This document shows positions 33,383 to 42,900 of a stretch of 64,000 nt of DNA, one piece after another. The notes under the pieces are model-generated. The model ran no database searches. It was not told the DNA's origin and worked only from the letters and a program-made list of their open reading frames with translations. The translations under genes and the position numbers were made by a program. The stretch comes from Desulfosarcina sp. OttesenSCG-928-A07 (GTDB lineage Bacteria; Desulfobacterota; Desulfobacteria; Desulfobacterales; Desulfosarcinaceae), in the NCBI GenBank assembly GCA_030267325.1, contig JAJDJS010000009.1, positions 1-64,000 of the forward strand, written 5' to 3'. The stretch's first letter is position 1. Each line of letters begins with the position of its first letter.

Positions 33383-34453
33383 TTATCGCGGGCAGGCGGT
33401 GGCCAGAACCATGGCCCGTCGAGGCGCAGGATAGCCTTCAATGGTTTTTTCCGGATCACGCTTGTCCAGAACATCTTCCAGGCTGAAGGTGTCAATCCAG
33501 TCTGTCTTCCGTTGTTCCCGCGATGTGGTCTTTGAAATATTCACGCACCGGATATTTTCGAATCCGCAACGGGCCAGCCAGTTGAACAGGCAGGCACATG
33601 TAGGGATGAAAAACACATTCCGCATCCCCGCATACCGGGTTCGGGGAAAAAAGACGGTGCTGTCATCCCCTTCCACAATAAGGGTTTCCAAAACCAGTTG
33701 CCCGCCCGGAATTAAAAGCGGATGGAGTTGGTGCAGGGTATCCAGGGGAGAACGCCGATGATAGAGAATTCCCATACATAAAACCGTATCAAAACACCAG
33801 CGCATTTCCGGCAGGTCTTCCACCCCCAGGGGAAGGCAGCAGACGTTCGGAAGGGCCAGATAACGGGAAAGCCCCAGAAACTGGCCATAATAGGTCAGAT
33901 ACGGCTCAATGCCCAGCGCCATCGCCGGTTTCTGGTGCGCCATGCGAAACAGATAATACCCGCAACTGGAACCGATATCCAGCACCCGGCGGCCTTCCTG
34001 GGAGGGCAGATGAGCGGCAAGGCGGTCCCATTTGAGGGAGCTGTCCCATTCACTGTCCACATCAATGCCGAAAATTTCAAAAGGGCCTTTCCGCCAGGGT
34101 TTAAGGGCCTTCAGGGCGATTTCCAGACGGGCGGCGACAGATGGCTCAAGATCCGCTGGCGTGCCGATCCGAACGGCGGACCGGCTCAGATCCACAGATG
34201 AAGGGGTCAGGTCAGGCAGGGTCTCCAGTACCTGACTCAGGCTTCGGCCTTTTTTGCTGGTCTGAAAAAATTCAACCTCACGGGCGTGGGCCTTCTGTTT
34301 CAGTTCCGGAAACCAGGGGGAAAGGACCGCATCATGAGCCAAGATATTCATGCGGGCATGGGGCCCGTGATCAGTCTCAGCATCGGCCCGGCCATGGGCA
34401 TCACCGGGCGGGTCTTTTATTTTCGACAGATCCATGCACAGAAATTGAACCAT
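33383..34453 (-). CDS. cmoB: tRNA U34 carboxymethyltransferase
   Basis: This SAM-fold protein shows CmoB blocks throughout: FEIFGIDVDSEWDSSLKWDR, VLDIGSSCGYYLFRM (in place of the usual GCG), VLCMGILYHRRSPLDTL, LVLETLIVEGDD, YAGMRNVFFIP and EGYPAPRRA. It uses carboxy-SAM from CmoA to make cmo5U at the wobble position of certain tRNAs. The longest frame (356 residues) overlaps cmoA by 37 bases. Starts at 34435 or 34351 would be closer to the usual length of about 323 residues. Confidence 0.92.
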   Translation of the reverse strand: MVQFLCMDLSKIKDPPGDAHGRADAETDHGPHARMNILAHDAVLSPWFPELKQKAHAREVEFFQTSKKGRSLSQVLETLPDLTPSSVDLSRSAVRIGTPADLEPSVAARLEIALKALKPWRKGPFEIFGIDVDSEWDSSLKWDRLAAHLPSQEGRRVLDIGSSCGYYLFRMAHQKPAMALGIEPYLTYYGQFLGLSRYLALPNVCCLPLGVEDLPEMRWCFDTVLCMGILYHRRSPLDTLHQLHPLLIPGGQLVLETLIVEGDDSTVFFPRTRYAGMRNVFFIPTCACLFNWLARCGFENIRCVNISKTTSREQRKTDWIDTFSLEDVLDKRDPEKTIEGYPAPRRAMVLATACPR

Positions 34454-35142
34454 TTGAGAAAGGCGTCAACAGCAGAAAATCCGCATTGCTGCATCCGGTC
34501 TTCATGGCGGGAAACGGTTTCCGGAATCAGGATCTTTTCCAGCGCTTCCCGTTTCTGGCTGATTTCCAGCTCGCTGTATCCATTTTCCCGTTTGAACCGG
34601 TAATAAAATTCGGTCTGCAGATCCGAAAACCCTGCATCAGCATGGACGGTTTTTTCCGACAAGAGCAAAATGCCGCCGGGAAGCAGTGCCTTGTAAATGC
34701 GACGGAGCAGGGCATCCCGGTCTTCCGGCGGGATAAACTGCAGGGTGAAATTGACCACAACAGCAAAGGCCCGGTCCATCTTGATCCCACGGATATCCGC
34801 TTCCTGGAGCGTGACGCGGTCCGGGTCCGGGCTGGCGCCCAGCCGCGTTTCAAAAACATCCAGCATGGGCCGGGAGGTATCCACCGCCACCACCTGGATG
34901 TCACTGTCCGGCATGCGGGACAAAAGCGTCAGGACCAGGGTGCCGGTGGAACATCCAAGATCATACAGCCGCATGCCCGGACGGTAAAATCGCTGGATCA
35001 ATCGCGCCTGGTGATGGATGAGCGCTTCGTAAAAAGGAATGGAACGGCGGATCATGTTGTCAAACACACGGGCCACGGCCGCGTCAAAGACAAACGGCGA
35101 AACAGGATGCTGCGGCGTGCGATAAATATGATCTTCCGGCAT
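34417..35142 (-). CDS. cmoA: Carboxy-SAM synthase
   Basis: The 241-residue enzyme starts at MPEDHIYRTPQHPVSPFVFD and keeps the family blocks: LYDLGCSTGTLVLTLL, VVAVDTSRPML, VNFTLQFIPPEDRDALL, LSEKTVHADA and the C-terminal FLKWFNFCAW. CmoA converts SAM and prephenate to carboxy-SAM for CmoB, encoded just downstream and overlapping. An upstream in-frame Met gives 46 extra residues that run into a decayed gene on the other strand, so I reject that longer start. Confidence 0.94.
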   Translation of the reverse strand: MPEDHIYRTPQHPVSPFVFDAAVARVFDNMIRRSIPFYEALIHHQARLIQRFYRPGMRLYDLGCSTGTLVLTLLSRMPDSDIQVVAVDTSRPMLDVFETRLGASPDPDRVTLQEADIRGIKMDRAFAVVVNFTLQFIPPEDRDALLRRIYKALLPGGILLLSEKTVHADAGFSDLQTEFYYRFKRENGYSELEISQKREALEKILIPETVSRHEDRMQQCGFSAVDAFLKWFNFCAWICRK

Positions 35143-35145
35143 TTT

Positions 35146-35397
35146 TTCCGACTTTCGCTCAGGACGGTTTCCCCAAAAGGGGCCCTGGGGCTCATGCAGG
35201 TCATGCCCAAGAATCTCGTGGACGTTCAGGTAAAGGACGGTTAAAGCGGTTTGATGACGAACTTTTCCTAGCCCTGGCAACGTACAATGCCGGTCCCGGA
35301 ATGGTCCAGGCCTACCAGGGGGTCCCGCCTTTCCGGGAAACCCGGACCTATATCAAAAACGTGGCCGAATATAGGGAAAAATACCGGGAGGCGGTAA
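35146..35397 (+). pseudogene. Decayed lytic transglycosylase (SLT) fragment
   Basis: Two SLT-domain pieces lie next to each other in different frames. The first (to the stop at 35244) reads TVSPKGALGLMQVMPKNL, the SLT motif after the catalytic Glu region. The second, starting near 35247, reads LALATYNAGPGMVQAYQGVP and then FRETRTYIKNVAEYREKY, the C-terminal SLT block. About 18 residues normally between them are missing, the frame changes at the join, and the catalytic Glu segment upstream is absent. The remnant lies between cmoA and an acidic hypothetical gene and partly underlies neither. Confidence 0.8.
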
Positions 35398-35440
35398 CCT
35401 CCGGCATTATCCGGATCTTTCCGGAGATACAGCGGTCGTA

Positions 35441-35860
35441 TCAGAGCAGTTCCTTGTCTTCAAAATCATCACCCATATCGCTTTCAAGCAGATCGTCCAC
35501 ATCCATGGCCTCGTCTTCATCCGTATCCGGGTCCGCGTCAACCAAGAGATCCTCATCCAGGCGCTCAAACATTTCCCGCTCTTCGAAAAAGAGTTCCGCA
35601 GAAGGATTGGCCCCGGGCTGGAACATGTCCATAACCGCATCGGCAATGCGCTCAATATAGATTCCCGGCGGGTACATATTGTTGGTGCGAAGGGCCTGTG
35701 TCAGGGCGCTGCGATCTTTTTCCATGACCTTCCGGAGGGCGTCGGCATCATAGGTTTCTTCACAGAGAAGGGAGAGCATCTCCTTGTCCAGTTCCGCATA
35801 TTCCTGGATGCGGAGCTGGTTGCTTGCATCATCCAGCAGGACCACATATTTTTGTTTCAT
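35441..35860 (-). CDS. Acidic hypothetical protein
   Basis: This 139-residue protein starts at the ATG after a strong GGAGGA site (MKQKYVVLLDDASNQLRIQEYAEL). The first two thirds look like a small folded domain (SLLCEETYDADALRKVME). The last third is an Asp/Glu-rich tail (DADPDTDEDEAMDVDDLLES), giving a very acidic protein. I recognise no family. It is monocistronic and faces away from the dksA-like gene. Confidence 0.6.
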   Translation of the reverse strand: MKQKYVVLLDDASNQLRIQEYAELDKEMLSLLCEETYDADALRKVMEKDRSALTQALRTNNMYPPGIYIERIADAVMDMFQPGANPSAELFFEEREMFERLDEDLLVDADPDTDEDEAMDVDDLLESDMGDDFEDKELL

Positions 35861-36321
35861 TGAAAAACATCCTCCAAAAGACGTATGGGTTGTCATTGCA
35901 GGTGCGGAGGATCATCATAAAACACCTTTCATGTCAATACGCATTCAACCCTATAAACATATCACATCAAAATCTTTTTCCAGGTTTTTTCGGACAGCCG
36001 ACCCGATCCTCACAACGGGTCTGCTGCACCTGAAGTCCAAAGAACCTGTTTCCTTATGATTTATTTGACAAAACCATTGAAATCTGAGTGTATGGCGGCC
36101 GTGCTTTCAATAGTGTCACCCTGAATTTTTTGTAACGGTTTGAAACTATTTGCTATCTGCAACCTGCAGGATTTATTTTTTATAATAAATTCAAATCAGT
36201 ATACATCTTGAAGTGACGCTGACGAGGGGGACTTTCACCGGTTTCAGCATTCTTATCAACCCTCAACCGGTTCAGGTGGTGGGTTCCTCCGAATACTGCC
36301 TGACCACTCACAGGGTTTTGT
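35861..36321. promoter_or_regulatory. Divergent intergenic region before the dksA-like gene
   Basis: This roughly 460-base gap separates divergent genes. It has a consensus TATAAT (36181-36186, plus strand) in an A/T-rich block without a good -35. A TTGACA (36065-36070) has no clear -10. A perfect 7-bp inverted repeat, ACCGGTT/AACCGGT (36237-36243 and 36265-36271), lies about 50 bases before the dksA-like start and may be an operator. I see no gene here. Confidence 0.4.
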
Positions 36322-36690
36322 ATGGACGAAAAGGATATCGCATATTTCCGAAATGTTCTTCAGTCTGAACTCAATGTTCTGCTTCAAAAGGCCGGTACAG
36401 CGGTAGGGGAGCTTTTGGGAACGGCATCCACCAGCGCGGCGGATCCCCTGGATCGGGCCACAGAAGAATTATCCCGAAGCAATCAACTCCGCATGCGGGA
36501 TCGGGAAAGCCGGCTCATCGGAAAAATCAGAAAATGTCTCCAGGCCATTGAAGATGGCACCTATGGCATTTGCGAGACCTGTGAAGAGCCCATCAGTATA
36601 GCTCGGCTCAAGGCCAGACCGGTTACCAGTTATTGTATTTCCTGCAAAACGAAACAGGAAGCTTTCGAACGGGTAACCGGGGCGTCCTAG
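36322..36690 (+). CDS. DksA/TraR-type zinc-finger transcription factor
   Basis: The 122-residue protein has an N-terminal coiled coil (about 5-75) and a C4-type zinc finger (CETCEEPISIARLKARPVTS then YCISCK, about 81-106). DksA-like factors enter the RNA polymerase secondary channel and, often with ppGpp, adjust transcription. The coiled-coil tip has DPLDRATEE; the DxxD/A tip motif resembles that of DksA. It precedes nadE by 18 bases in the same direction, so the two may share a transcript. Confidence 0.88.
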   Translation: MDEKDIAYFRNVLQSELNVLLQKAGTAVGELLGTASTSAADPLDRATEELSRSNQLRMRDRESRLIGKIRKCLQAIEDGTYGICETCEEPISIARLKARPVTSYCISCKTKQEAFERVTGAS

Positions 36691-36708
36691 CCGCCCAGAA
36701 AGGTCCTG

Positions 36709-38769
36709 ATGACACCTGATTTTCGCTCTCTTTATACCCACGGTTTTATCCGTGCCGCTGTCTGTACGCCCCGCCTTAAAGTGGCCGATCCCCTGTACAA
36801 TGTGGGAGAGACCCTTTCCATGGCGCAACAGGCTTCGGACATGAAAGCCACAGTGGCCCTTTTTCCGGAACTGGGGATTTCCGCCTATTCCAATGATGAC
36901 CTGTTCCATCAGGATGCGCTGCTGGATGCCACGCTTGCCGCCATCGGCCGGCTTCTGGAAGAAAGCCGCCGCCTCTTTCCCGTAATCATTGTGGGCGCGC
37001 CCCTTCGCCTGGAAAACCGGTTGTTCAACTGCGGTATCGTCCTGTATCGCGGCCAGATACTGGGCATCGTCCCCAAATCGTATATCCCCAGCTATCGCGA
37101 ATTTTATGAAAAAAGACAGTTTTCAGCGGCCCGCGCAGCCATCGGCCAAACCCTAAACATTCTGGACCAGACCGTTCCCTTTGGAAACGATCTCCTGTTT
37201 GAAGCCACCAATATCGCGCACTTTATTTTCCACGCCGAAATTTGCGAGGATGCCTGGACGCCCATCCCGCCCAGCGCCTATGCAGCCCTTTCCGGCGCCA
37301 CCGTCCTTTTCAACCTGTCGGCCAGCAACATCACCATCGGAAAGGCAGATTTCCGCCGAAACCTGTGCGCCATGCGGTCCACCACCTTTTTGGCAGCCTA
37401 TGTGTATTCCGGCGCCGGAAGGGGAGAATCCACCACAGACCTGGCTTGGGACGGCCATTCCCTGATTTATGAAAACGGCGTGTGTCTGGCTGAATCTGAC
37501 CGGTTTTCAAAAGACCCGCAAATAATTGTGTCGGATATTGATCTGGTCTGCATGGCCCAGGAACGGATGCGCATGACCAGTTTCAACGATTCCGTATCGG
37601 ATCACATGGACCAGGTGCGTCGAATGCGGCGGGTTGAATTTGCGTTCCGTATACCAGATGGACCGGTTCCCCTGGTTCGTCCCGTCGAACGCTTTCCCTT
37701 TGTGCCGGCAACCCCCGAGGAGCTGGATACCCGCTGTTTTGAGGCCTGCCACATCCAGGTTCAGGGTCTGGTGAAACGGCTGGAAAGTTCGGGGATCCGG
37801 AAAGTTGTGGTGGGGGTATCCGGCGGTCTGGATTCCACCCAGGCCCTGATGGTGGCGGTCCGTGCCATGGACCAACTGAACCTGCCGCGCACCCATATTT
37901 TGGGGTTTACGATGCCGGGTTTTGCCACCAGTGACACCACCCTTGAAAATGCCAGAGGGCTCATGGGGGCCTTGGGGATAACAGTGGGTGAAATCGACAT
38001 CCGGCCCACCAGCTTAAAAATCCTGCAAAACATCGGCCACCCCTGCGCAAAAGGCGAAAAAACCTATGATGTGACCTTTGAAAATGTTCAGGCCGGTGAT
38101 CGCACCGCCCACCTGTTCCGGCTGGCCAACGCCCACAATGCACTGGTGCTGGGAACCGGCGATCTGAGCGAGCTGGCCCTGGGCTGGTGCACATACGGCG
38201 TCGGGGACCATATGTCCCACTACAATGTCAACGCGTCGGTCCCCAAAACCCTGATTCAGCACCTGATCTGCTGGACCATCCGGACAGGCCAATGTGACGG
38301 CCGGACATCTGCCATTTTGCAGTCCATTGTGGATACGGAAATTTCACCCGAGCTCATTCCCGGCGATGACCCGGATCAAAAAGCGCCGAGCCAGCGGACA
38401 GAAGCGGTCATCGGCCCTTACGCGCTTCAGGATTTCAATCTGTACTATATCACCCGGTTCGGATTCCGCCCCAGCCGGGTCGCCTTTCTGGCGCTTTCGG
38501 CCTGGGGCGACAAAGCCAAAGGGATCTGGCCGCCGTCCATTCCCGCGGAAAAACGGGAGTCCTACGATCTTGCCACCATCAAAAAATGGCTTTCGCTGTT
38601 TTTGTACCGATTTTTCGAAATCAGCCAGTTCAAGCGGTCCTGTGCGCCCAATGGGCCCAAAGTGGGATCCGGCGGGTCTTTGTCGCCCCGTGGAGACTGG
38701 CGGGCGCCCAGTGATGCGGTGGCCGCACCGTGGCTGGATGAACTGAGTGCCCATGTGCCGGATGAATAG
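36709..38769 (+). CDS. nadE: Glutamine-hydrolysing NAD+ synthetase
   Basis: The 686-residue two-domain enzyme makes NAD from nicotinate adenine dinucleotide. The N-terminal nitrilase-type glutaminase domain (about 1-300) has Glu54 in FPELGISAY, the Lys of [12 protein letters not shown] and Cys in ICEDAW (about 180). The C-terminal synthetase (about 345-665) has the pyrophosphatase loop VSGGLDSTQ (about 368-376) and [16 protein letters not shown]. The length fits the long ammonia-channelling type. NAD supply is of side interest because a TIR-based, probably NAD-consuming system is encoded 4 kb away, but that is likely coincidence. Confidence 0.94.
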   Translation: MTPDFRSLYTHGFIRAAVCTPRLKVADPLYNVGETLSMAQQASDMKATVALFPELGISAYSNDDLFHQDALLDATLAAIGRLLEESRRLFPVIIVGAPLRLENRLFNCGIVLYRGQILGIVPKSYIPSYREFYEKRQFSAARAAIGQTLNILDQTVPFGNDLLFEATNIAHFIFHAEICEDAWTPIPPSAYAALSGATVLFNLSASNITIGKADFRRNLCAMRSTTFLAAYVYSGAGRGESTTDLAWDGHSLIYENGVCLAESDRFSKDPQIIVSDIDLVCMAQERMRMTSFNDSVSDHMDQVRRMRRVEFAFRIPDGPVPLVRPVERFPFVPATPEELDTRCFEACHIQVQGLVKRLESSGIRKVVVGVSGGLDSTQALMVAVRAMDQLNLPRTHILGFTMPGFATSDTTLENARGLMGALGITVGEIDIRPTSLKILQNIGHPCAKGEKTYDVTFENVQAGDRTAHLFRLANAHNALVLGTGDLSELALGWCTYGVGDHMSHYNVNASVPKTLIQHLICWTIRTGQCDGRTSAILQSIVDTEISPELIPGDDPDQKAPSQRTEAVIGPYALQDFNLYYITRFGFRPSRVAFLALSAWGDKAKGIWPPSIPAEKRESYDLATIKKWLSLFLYRFFEISQFKRSCAPNGPKVGSGGSLSPRGDWRAPSDAVAAPWLDELSAHVPDE

Positions 38770-38795
38770 GGGTATTGAAGGAGATGGCGCGATGA

Positions 38796-39524
38796 TTAGG
38801 CCAATTGAAGTTCAAGCCTGTGTTTGATCTTTTGCCAGTCTGGACAAATCGCATTGAGAAGCGCGTAAAATTCGGGGCCGTGATTGCGATACTTCATGTG
38901 GCACAGCTCGTGTGTCACCACATAATCAATGCATTCCCTGGGTGCCTGGACTAAATTCGAATTGAGGGTAAGCCTGCCTTTGTCCGAAAGACTTCCCCAT
39001 CTTTTTTGCATTCTCCGGATCGCTGTTTTCGGTTTTTGGCTGCCCGGGCTTTTAAATTTTTGCCAGCAGCGCTCCAGGCTCTCTTCAAACTGAAGCCGGG
39101 CTTTTTCCAGATACCATTGGTCCAGAAGGGCTTTTGCCTTTTTCGGAGCAGCAGAAGTGCAGCAGGTAACATGAAAAAAACCGCGAGACAGCTTGACGGA
39201 ATTTTCCGCGCCGTCCGTGATTTTCAGACGATACCGCTTGCCGAGATACAGGTGGGTTTCGCCACTGACATAAGACCGGGCAGGCGTTCTGGGATAAAAT
39301 TGTCTGAAATAATGCTGCTGCCTGAGAATCCAGCCGGCGCGCTTTCGTATTTTCTTTTCAACGGATGCGATATCAGACTGAAAAGGCGCCTTGACAATAA
39401 CGGCGCCATCCGGATGCACGGCAATCTCCATGGTTTTCCGCTCACAGTAAAAAAGGCGGTAAGAAATGCTTTCCTGCCCATAAATCACAAGACCCTTATC
39501 ACCGGCAACCGATCCGGCCATCAT
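38796..39524 (-). CDS. YgjP-like M48/DUF45 metallopeptidase
   Basis: The 242-residue protein has the zinc protease motif HELCHMKYRNHGPEF near the C-terminus and the preceding GRLTLNSNLVQAPRECIDYVV block of the YgjP/DUF45 family. These proteins are predicted metal-dependent hydrolases, often encoded next to type I restriction genes. Its start overlaps the hsdR stop by four bases, so it is the last gene of the restriction operon. The role in the system is unknown. Confidence 0.88.
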   Translation of the reverse strand: MMAGSVAGDKGLVIYGQESISYRLFYCERKTMEIAVHPDGAVIVKAPFQSDIASVEKKIRKRAGWILRQQHYFRQFYPRTPARSYVSGETHLYLGKRYRLKITDGAENSVKLSRGFFHVTCCTSAAPKKAKALLDQWYLEKARLQFEESLERCWQKFKSPGSQKPKTAIRRMQKRWGSLSDKGRLTLNSNLVQAPRECIDYVVTHELCHMKYRNHGPEFYALLNAICPDWQKIKHRLELQLA

Positions 39525-42500
39525 GCAAGGCTCCTGTGCCTTGCCACCTGCAGCGTCTTTTCGATGATCTCGTCCATCTGATCAAAGGACAATTCAATGC
39601 CTCTTCTGGTTTTCACTTCATCATAGAGATAATCATCGATTTCATTAATTACCTCTTTCTGGGCATCCGCATCATCCCAGAAATGAACTTTCCCATGTTT
39701 TTTCAAAATGGCGTGAATGGCAATGGCCGTGTCTGCGGCGACGGCTTCCAGGTCTTCTGCGCTCAGTTCATGCTTTTCAAGGAAGGGTTTCAGCACACCG
39801 AAATACGCCATGGCATCTTCATTGCCGGAAAGCGTTTCCGGAACATCCTCATGCACCTTGCCCGCAACCTTGTCCCGGATCTCGACAACTTTATTGAGAT
39901 ACTCCAGATCGGAAATTCTTTTTGCCCTGAAGTCCTCAATGGCTTTTTGGATAAGATTTGAAAACTTTTCATAAAAGGCAGGATCTTCATCCATTTTTTC
40001 CGTAATCGCCCGTTTGGTGGCATGGGCAATGGTATCGGCTTTGGACGCGGTGGTGTGTTGGGGTTTTCCGGTCTGGTAGACACCCTGTTCCTCCTTCACC
40101 TGGTTGAACAGGGTGTCATCAAAGATATTGACCGGTTCATTGAGCTGAACAACCTCATTGGCCTGGATGTGGGTATCAAGCAGTTTTTTGATTTTGGGTT
40201 CATAGTCGCGGTAGTCAATGGTTTCCGCATATCGCAGTTGAACGGAAGCCTTGAGCGTCTGGAATTTCTTGAAATCAGCCTTGTATCTTGAAAGCGCCTT
40301 TTCATCGGTCTCGGTCAGAAATTTTTCCGAAGAAAGCGCAAGGGCAAGATTTTTTCCGAATTCCGAAAGGCGTCCATAAAATTCTTCCCGCAAGGCGTCA
40401 TCGCCAAGAAACTGTTCATAGGCTTCCTCGTCATACGAATGCTTTACGGTTTTGAAAAGATCCCAGAGATCTGAGTATCTTTCCGGCAATTTTTCGACTT
40501 CTGCCTGAATGGATGTCAGCGTTCCGACAAGGTCAGATTCCTCAAACCCCTCAAAGGCGCTGTACATCGTCAGTGCCTTGTCCAGCTCGCCAAGAATACC
40601 CGCATAATCGACAATAAAACCAAAATCCTTTCCTTCATAAATCCGGTTCACCCGTGCAATGGCCTGAAGCAGTGTATGTTCCTTGAGATCCTTGCATAAA
40701 TAGAGAACCGCATTTCTCGGCGCGTCAAAGCCCGTGAGGAGTTTGCTGACCACGATAAGAATTTCCGGATGATCCCCATGTTTGAACTGGTTGATGAGCT
40801 GCTTGGTGTATTCTTCTTCACTGCCATAGCGCTTCATCATTTTCTGCCAGAATCTGACCACCTCATCGGTGCTGTCATCATCGGTTTCTTCAAAACCTTC
40901 ACGCATGTCAGGCGGAGAGATGACCACTTCAGAACGGACCATGCCGATTTCATCAAGATCCGCATGATACTTGAGGGCGGACGCCTTGCTCGGCGCAACA
41001 AGCTGGGCCTTGAAGCCTGTGCCCTGCCAGTTGGACCGAAAATGTTCGCTGATATCAAAGGCTCGCATGTAAATCACCTGATCTGCCTTGTTCAGCATCT
41101 TGGCCCGGGCGTATTTGCGCTTGAGGTCGGCCCGCTGTTCATCGCTCAAACCCTTTGTGTGGCGTTCAAACCAGAGGTCAACGGCCTTCTTGTCCTGCTC
41201 CATTTCCACAAGTCGGCCTTCATACAAAAGGGGAACCACAGCGCCGTCTTCAACAGCCTGGGTGATGGAGTAGTGGGGTTCGATCATCTCGCCAAATTTC
41301 GTAAAACTGTTTTTATCCTTTTTGAGGAGCGGCGTACCGGTGAACCCGAGATAGCAGGCACGGGGAAAAATCTGGCGCATACGGGCGGAAAAACTGCCGA
41401 ATTGTGTGCGATGGCTTTCATCCACCAGCATGAAAATATCAGGGGAATCATCCTGATATTTTTTTATGGCATAGGCTTTATCGAATTTGTGGATCAGGGT
41501 TGTGATGATGCCGGAATTTTTTTCAGACACCAATTCCAGGAGGTTTCTGCCTGATGTGGCGCGCTTGGCTTCCAGCCCGCAGGCCGCAAAGGTATTTCCC
41601 AATTGTCTGTCCAGATCGTCACGATCCGTAACAAGCACAATGCGCGGATTCCGGATTTCAGGATCAAGGGCCAGGTTGCGGGCAAGCATCACCATGGTCA
41701 GGGATTTTCCCGATCCTTGCGTGTGCCAGATCACGCCACCTTTTCTGGAGCCGGTATGGCCGAAATGTTTGACCCGGTTCAAGGTGGATTTAACGACAAA
41801 ATACTGCTGATAACGGGCAATTTTTCTGACGCCCCCGTCAAAGACCGTGAATTTCCATGCCAGCTCCAGAAGCCTCTCTGGCCGGCAAAGGGCAAAAAGT
41901 GTCTTGTCCTGCTCTGTCACAAAGCGGGATTTGTCATCCGCAGGCAGAGCCTCGGATATGGAAAAATCCTTTGAATTCACCTTGTATTTCAAGGATTTCT
42001 GAACCAGGTTTTTCAGCTTTTTTCCTTCCGCACGTTTTTCGTTCGCGTCCAGACCGGGTTCTTTCCAGACACTCCAGAATTTTGCTGCTGTTCCGGTTGT
42101 GGCATATTTCGCGCTGTTTTTGTTCAAAGCCAGAACAAGCTGGGAAAATACGAAAAGCTTTGGAATATACGCATCATTCTGGTTTCTGATGGATTGGGAG
42201 ACCGCCTGCTCAATTTCCGTTTGCGGGGATTTGCATTCGATCACGCAAAAGGGGATGCCATTGACAAAAAGAACGATATCCGGCCTTGCTGTTTCCGTAC
42301 TTCTGGAGCGTTCCACAGGAAATTCCACGGTTACATGGAATTTGTTACGACCGGGATTGCGCCAGTCCACATAAATCAGGCTGAAACTTTTGGAATCACC
42401 CTCAATGGTCTGCTCCATGGCCGTTCCCAGAGTGATCAGATCATAAATGGCCTCATTGGTTTTCTGGAGACCATCGTATTTCACATTTTTCAGCTTCTGA

Positions 42501-42733
42501 ACGGCGGACTGGATGTTTTCCTCGGAAAAGAGATATTCGCTCCCCTTGTGGCGGATGCGGTTGATCTCCTTGAGCTGACTGCGCAGGATGTTTTCCAGAA
42601 GGACATTGGAAAAGCGGTTCTGCCGCTCTGTAAGCGCTTGGGAAGGGGAGAGGTATTCAAAGCCAAGGGCAAGGAGGAGTTGAAGGGCGGGGATTTGGGA
42701 GAGGGATTTTTCGGTTGTTGCGAATGTGGTCAT
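39521..42733 (-). CDS. hsdR: Type I restriction enzyme, R subunit
   Basis: The 1070-residue HsdR has an N-terminal PD-(D/E)XK nuclease (Asp152, Glu166, Lys168 in RPDIVLFVNGIPFCVIECKSP, split at 20 here as one motif region 150-170). A superfamily 2 translocase follows: Walker A WHTQGSGKSLTMVML at about 335-350, then VTDRDDLDRQL, the Walker B-like LVDESHR and GFTGTPL. A long helical C-terminus binds HsdM. It cuts unmethylated foreign DNA after translocation. It is separated from the rest of the system by the TIR operon, but all genes point the same way. No frameshift is seen. Confidence 0.94.
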   Translation of the reverse strand: MTTFATTEKSLSQIPALQLLLALGFEYLSPSQALTERQNRFSNVLLENILRSQLKEINRIRHKGSEYLFSEENIQSAVQKLKNVKYDGLQKTNEAIYDLITLGTAMEQTIEGDSKSFSLIYVDWRNPGRNKFHVTVEFPVERSRSTETARPDIVLFVNGIPFCVIECKSPQTEIEQAVSQSIRNQNDAYIPKLFVFSQLVLALNKNSAKYATTGTAAKFWSVWKEPGLDANEKRAEGKKLKNLVQKSLKYKVNSKDFSISEALPADDKSRFVTEQDKTLFALCRPERLLELAWKFTVFDGGVRKIARYQQYFVVKSTLNRVKHFGHTGSRKGGVIWHTQGSGKSLTMVMLARNLALDPEIRNPRIVLVTDRDDLDRQLGNTFAACGLEAKRATSGRNLLELVSEKNSGIITTLIHKFDKAYAIKKYQDDSPDIFMLVDESHRTQFGSFSARMRQIFPRACYLGFTGTPLLKKDKNSFTKFGEMIEPHYSITQAVEDGAVVPLLYEGRLVEMEQDKKAVDLWFERHTKGLSDEQRADLKRKYARAKMLNKADQVIYMRAFDISEHFRSNWQGTGFKAQLVAPSKASALKYHADLDEIGMVRSEVVISPPDMREGFEETDDDSTDEVVRFWQKMMKRYGSEEEYTKQLINQFKHGDHPEILIVVSKLLTGFDAPRNAVLYLCKDLKEHTLLQAIARVNRIYEGKDFGFIVDYAGILGELDKALTMYSAFEGFEESDLVGTLTSIQAEVEKLPERYSDLWDLFKTVKHSYDEEAYEQFLGDDALREEFYGRLSEFGKNLALALSSEKFLTETDEKALSRYKADFKKFQTLKASVQLRYAETIDYRDYEPKIKKLLDTHIQANEVVQLNEPVNIFDDTLFNQVKEEQGVYQTGKPQHTTASKADTIAHATKRAITEKMDEDPAFYEKFSNLIQKAIEDFRAKRISDLEYLNKVVEIRDKVAGKVHEDVPETLSGNEDAMAYFGVLKPFLEKHELSAEDLEAVAADTAIAIHAILKKHGKVHFWDDADAQKEVINEIDDYLYDEVKTRRGIELSFDQMDEIIEKTLQVARHRSLA

Positions 42734-42753
42734 GGATAGGCCTTTATTTTAGC

Positions 42754-42778
42754 CGCGAAATACGCGAAAAGCGCGAAA
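42754..42778. repeat. Three CGCGAAA words at 9-base period
   Basis: CGCGAAA occurs at 42754, 42763 and 42772, exactly nine bases apart, just upstream of hsdR. Short tandem words of this kind recur between genes in related bacteria. Here they may mark an insertion seam or a protein-binding site. The rest of the 167-base gap shows nothing else. Confidence 0.6.
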
Positions 42779-42900
42779 GAAGTTTTTGACGCCAGAGTCG
42801 TTCACCGTAGTACGCCTTTTAGCATCCAGAGCATGTCATCCTCACAGCCATTTTGAGAAAGTTGTTTCAGTCGTATAAAAACGGGCAGCTACCAGCTCCC

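Noticed and set aside
34141-35244. 367-codon plus-strand frame over cmoB/cmoA
   Set aside because: Most is antisense to cmoAB. Only its last part carries real signal, and that is reported as the transglycosylase pseudogene.
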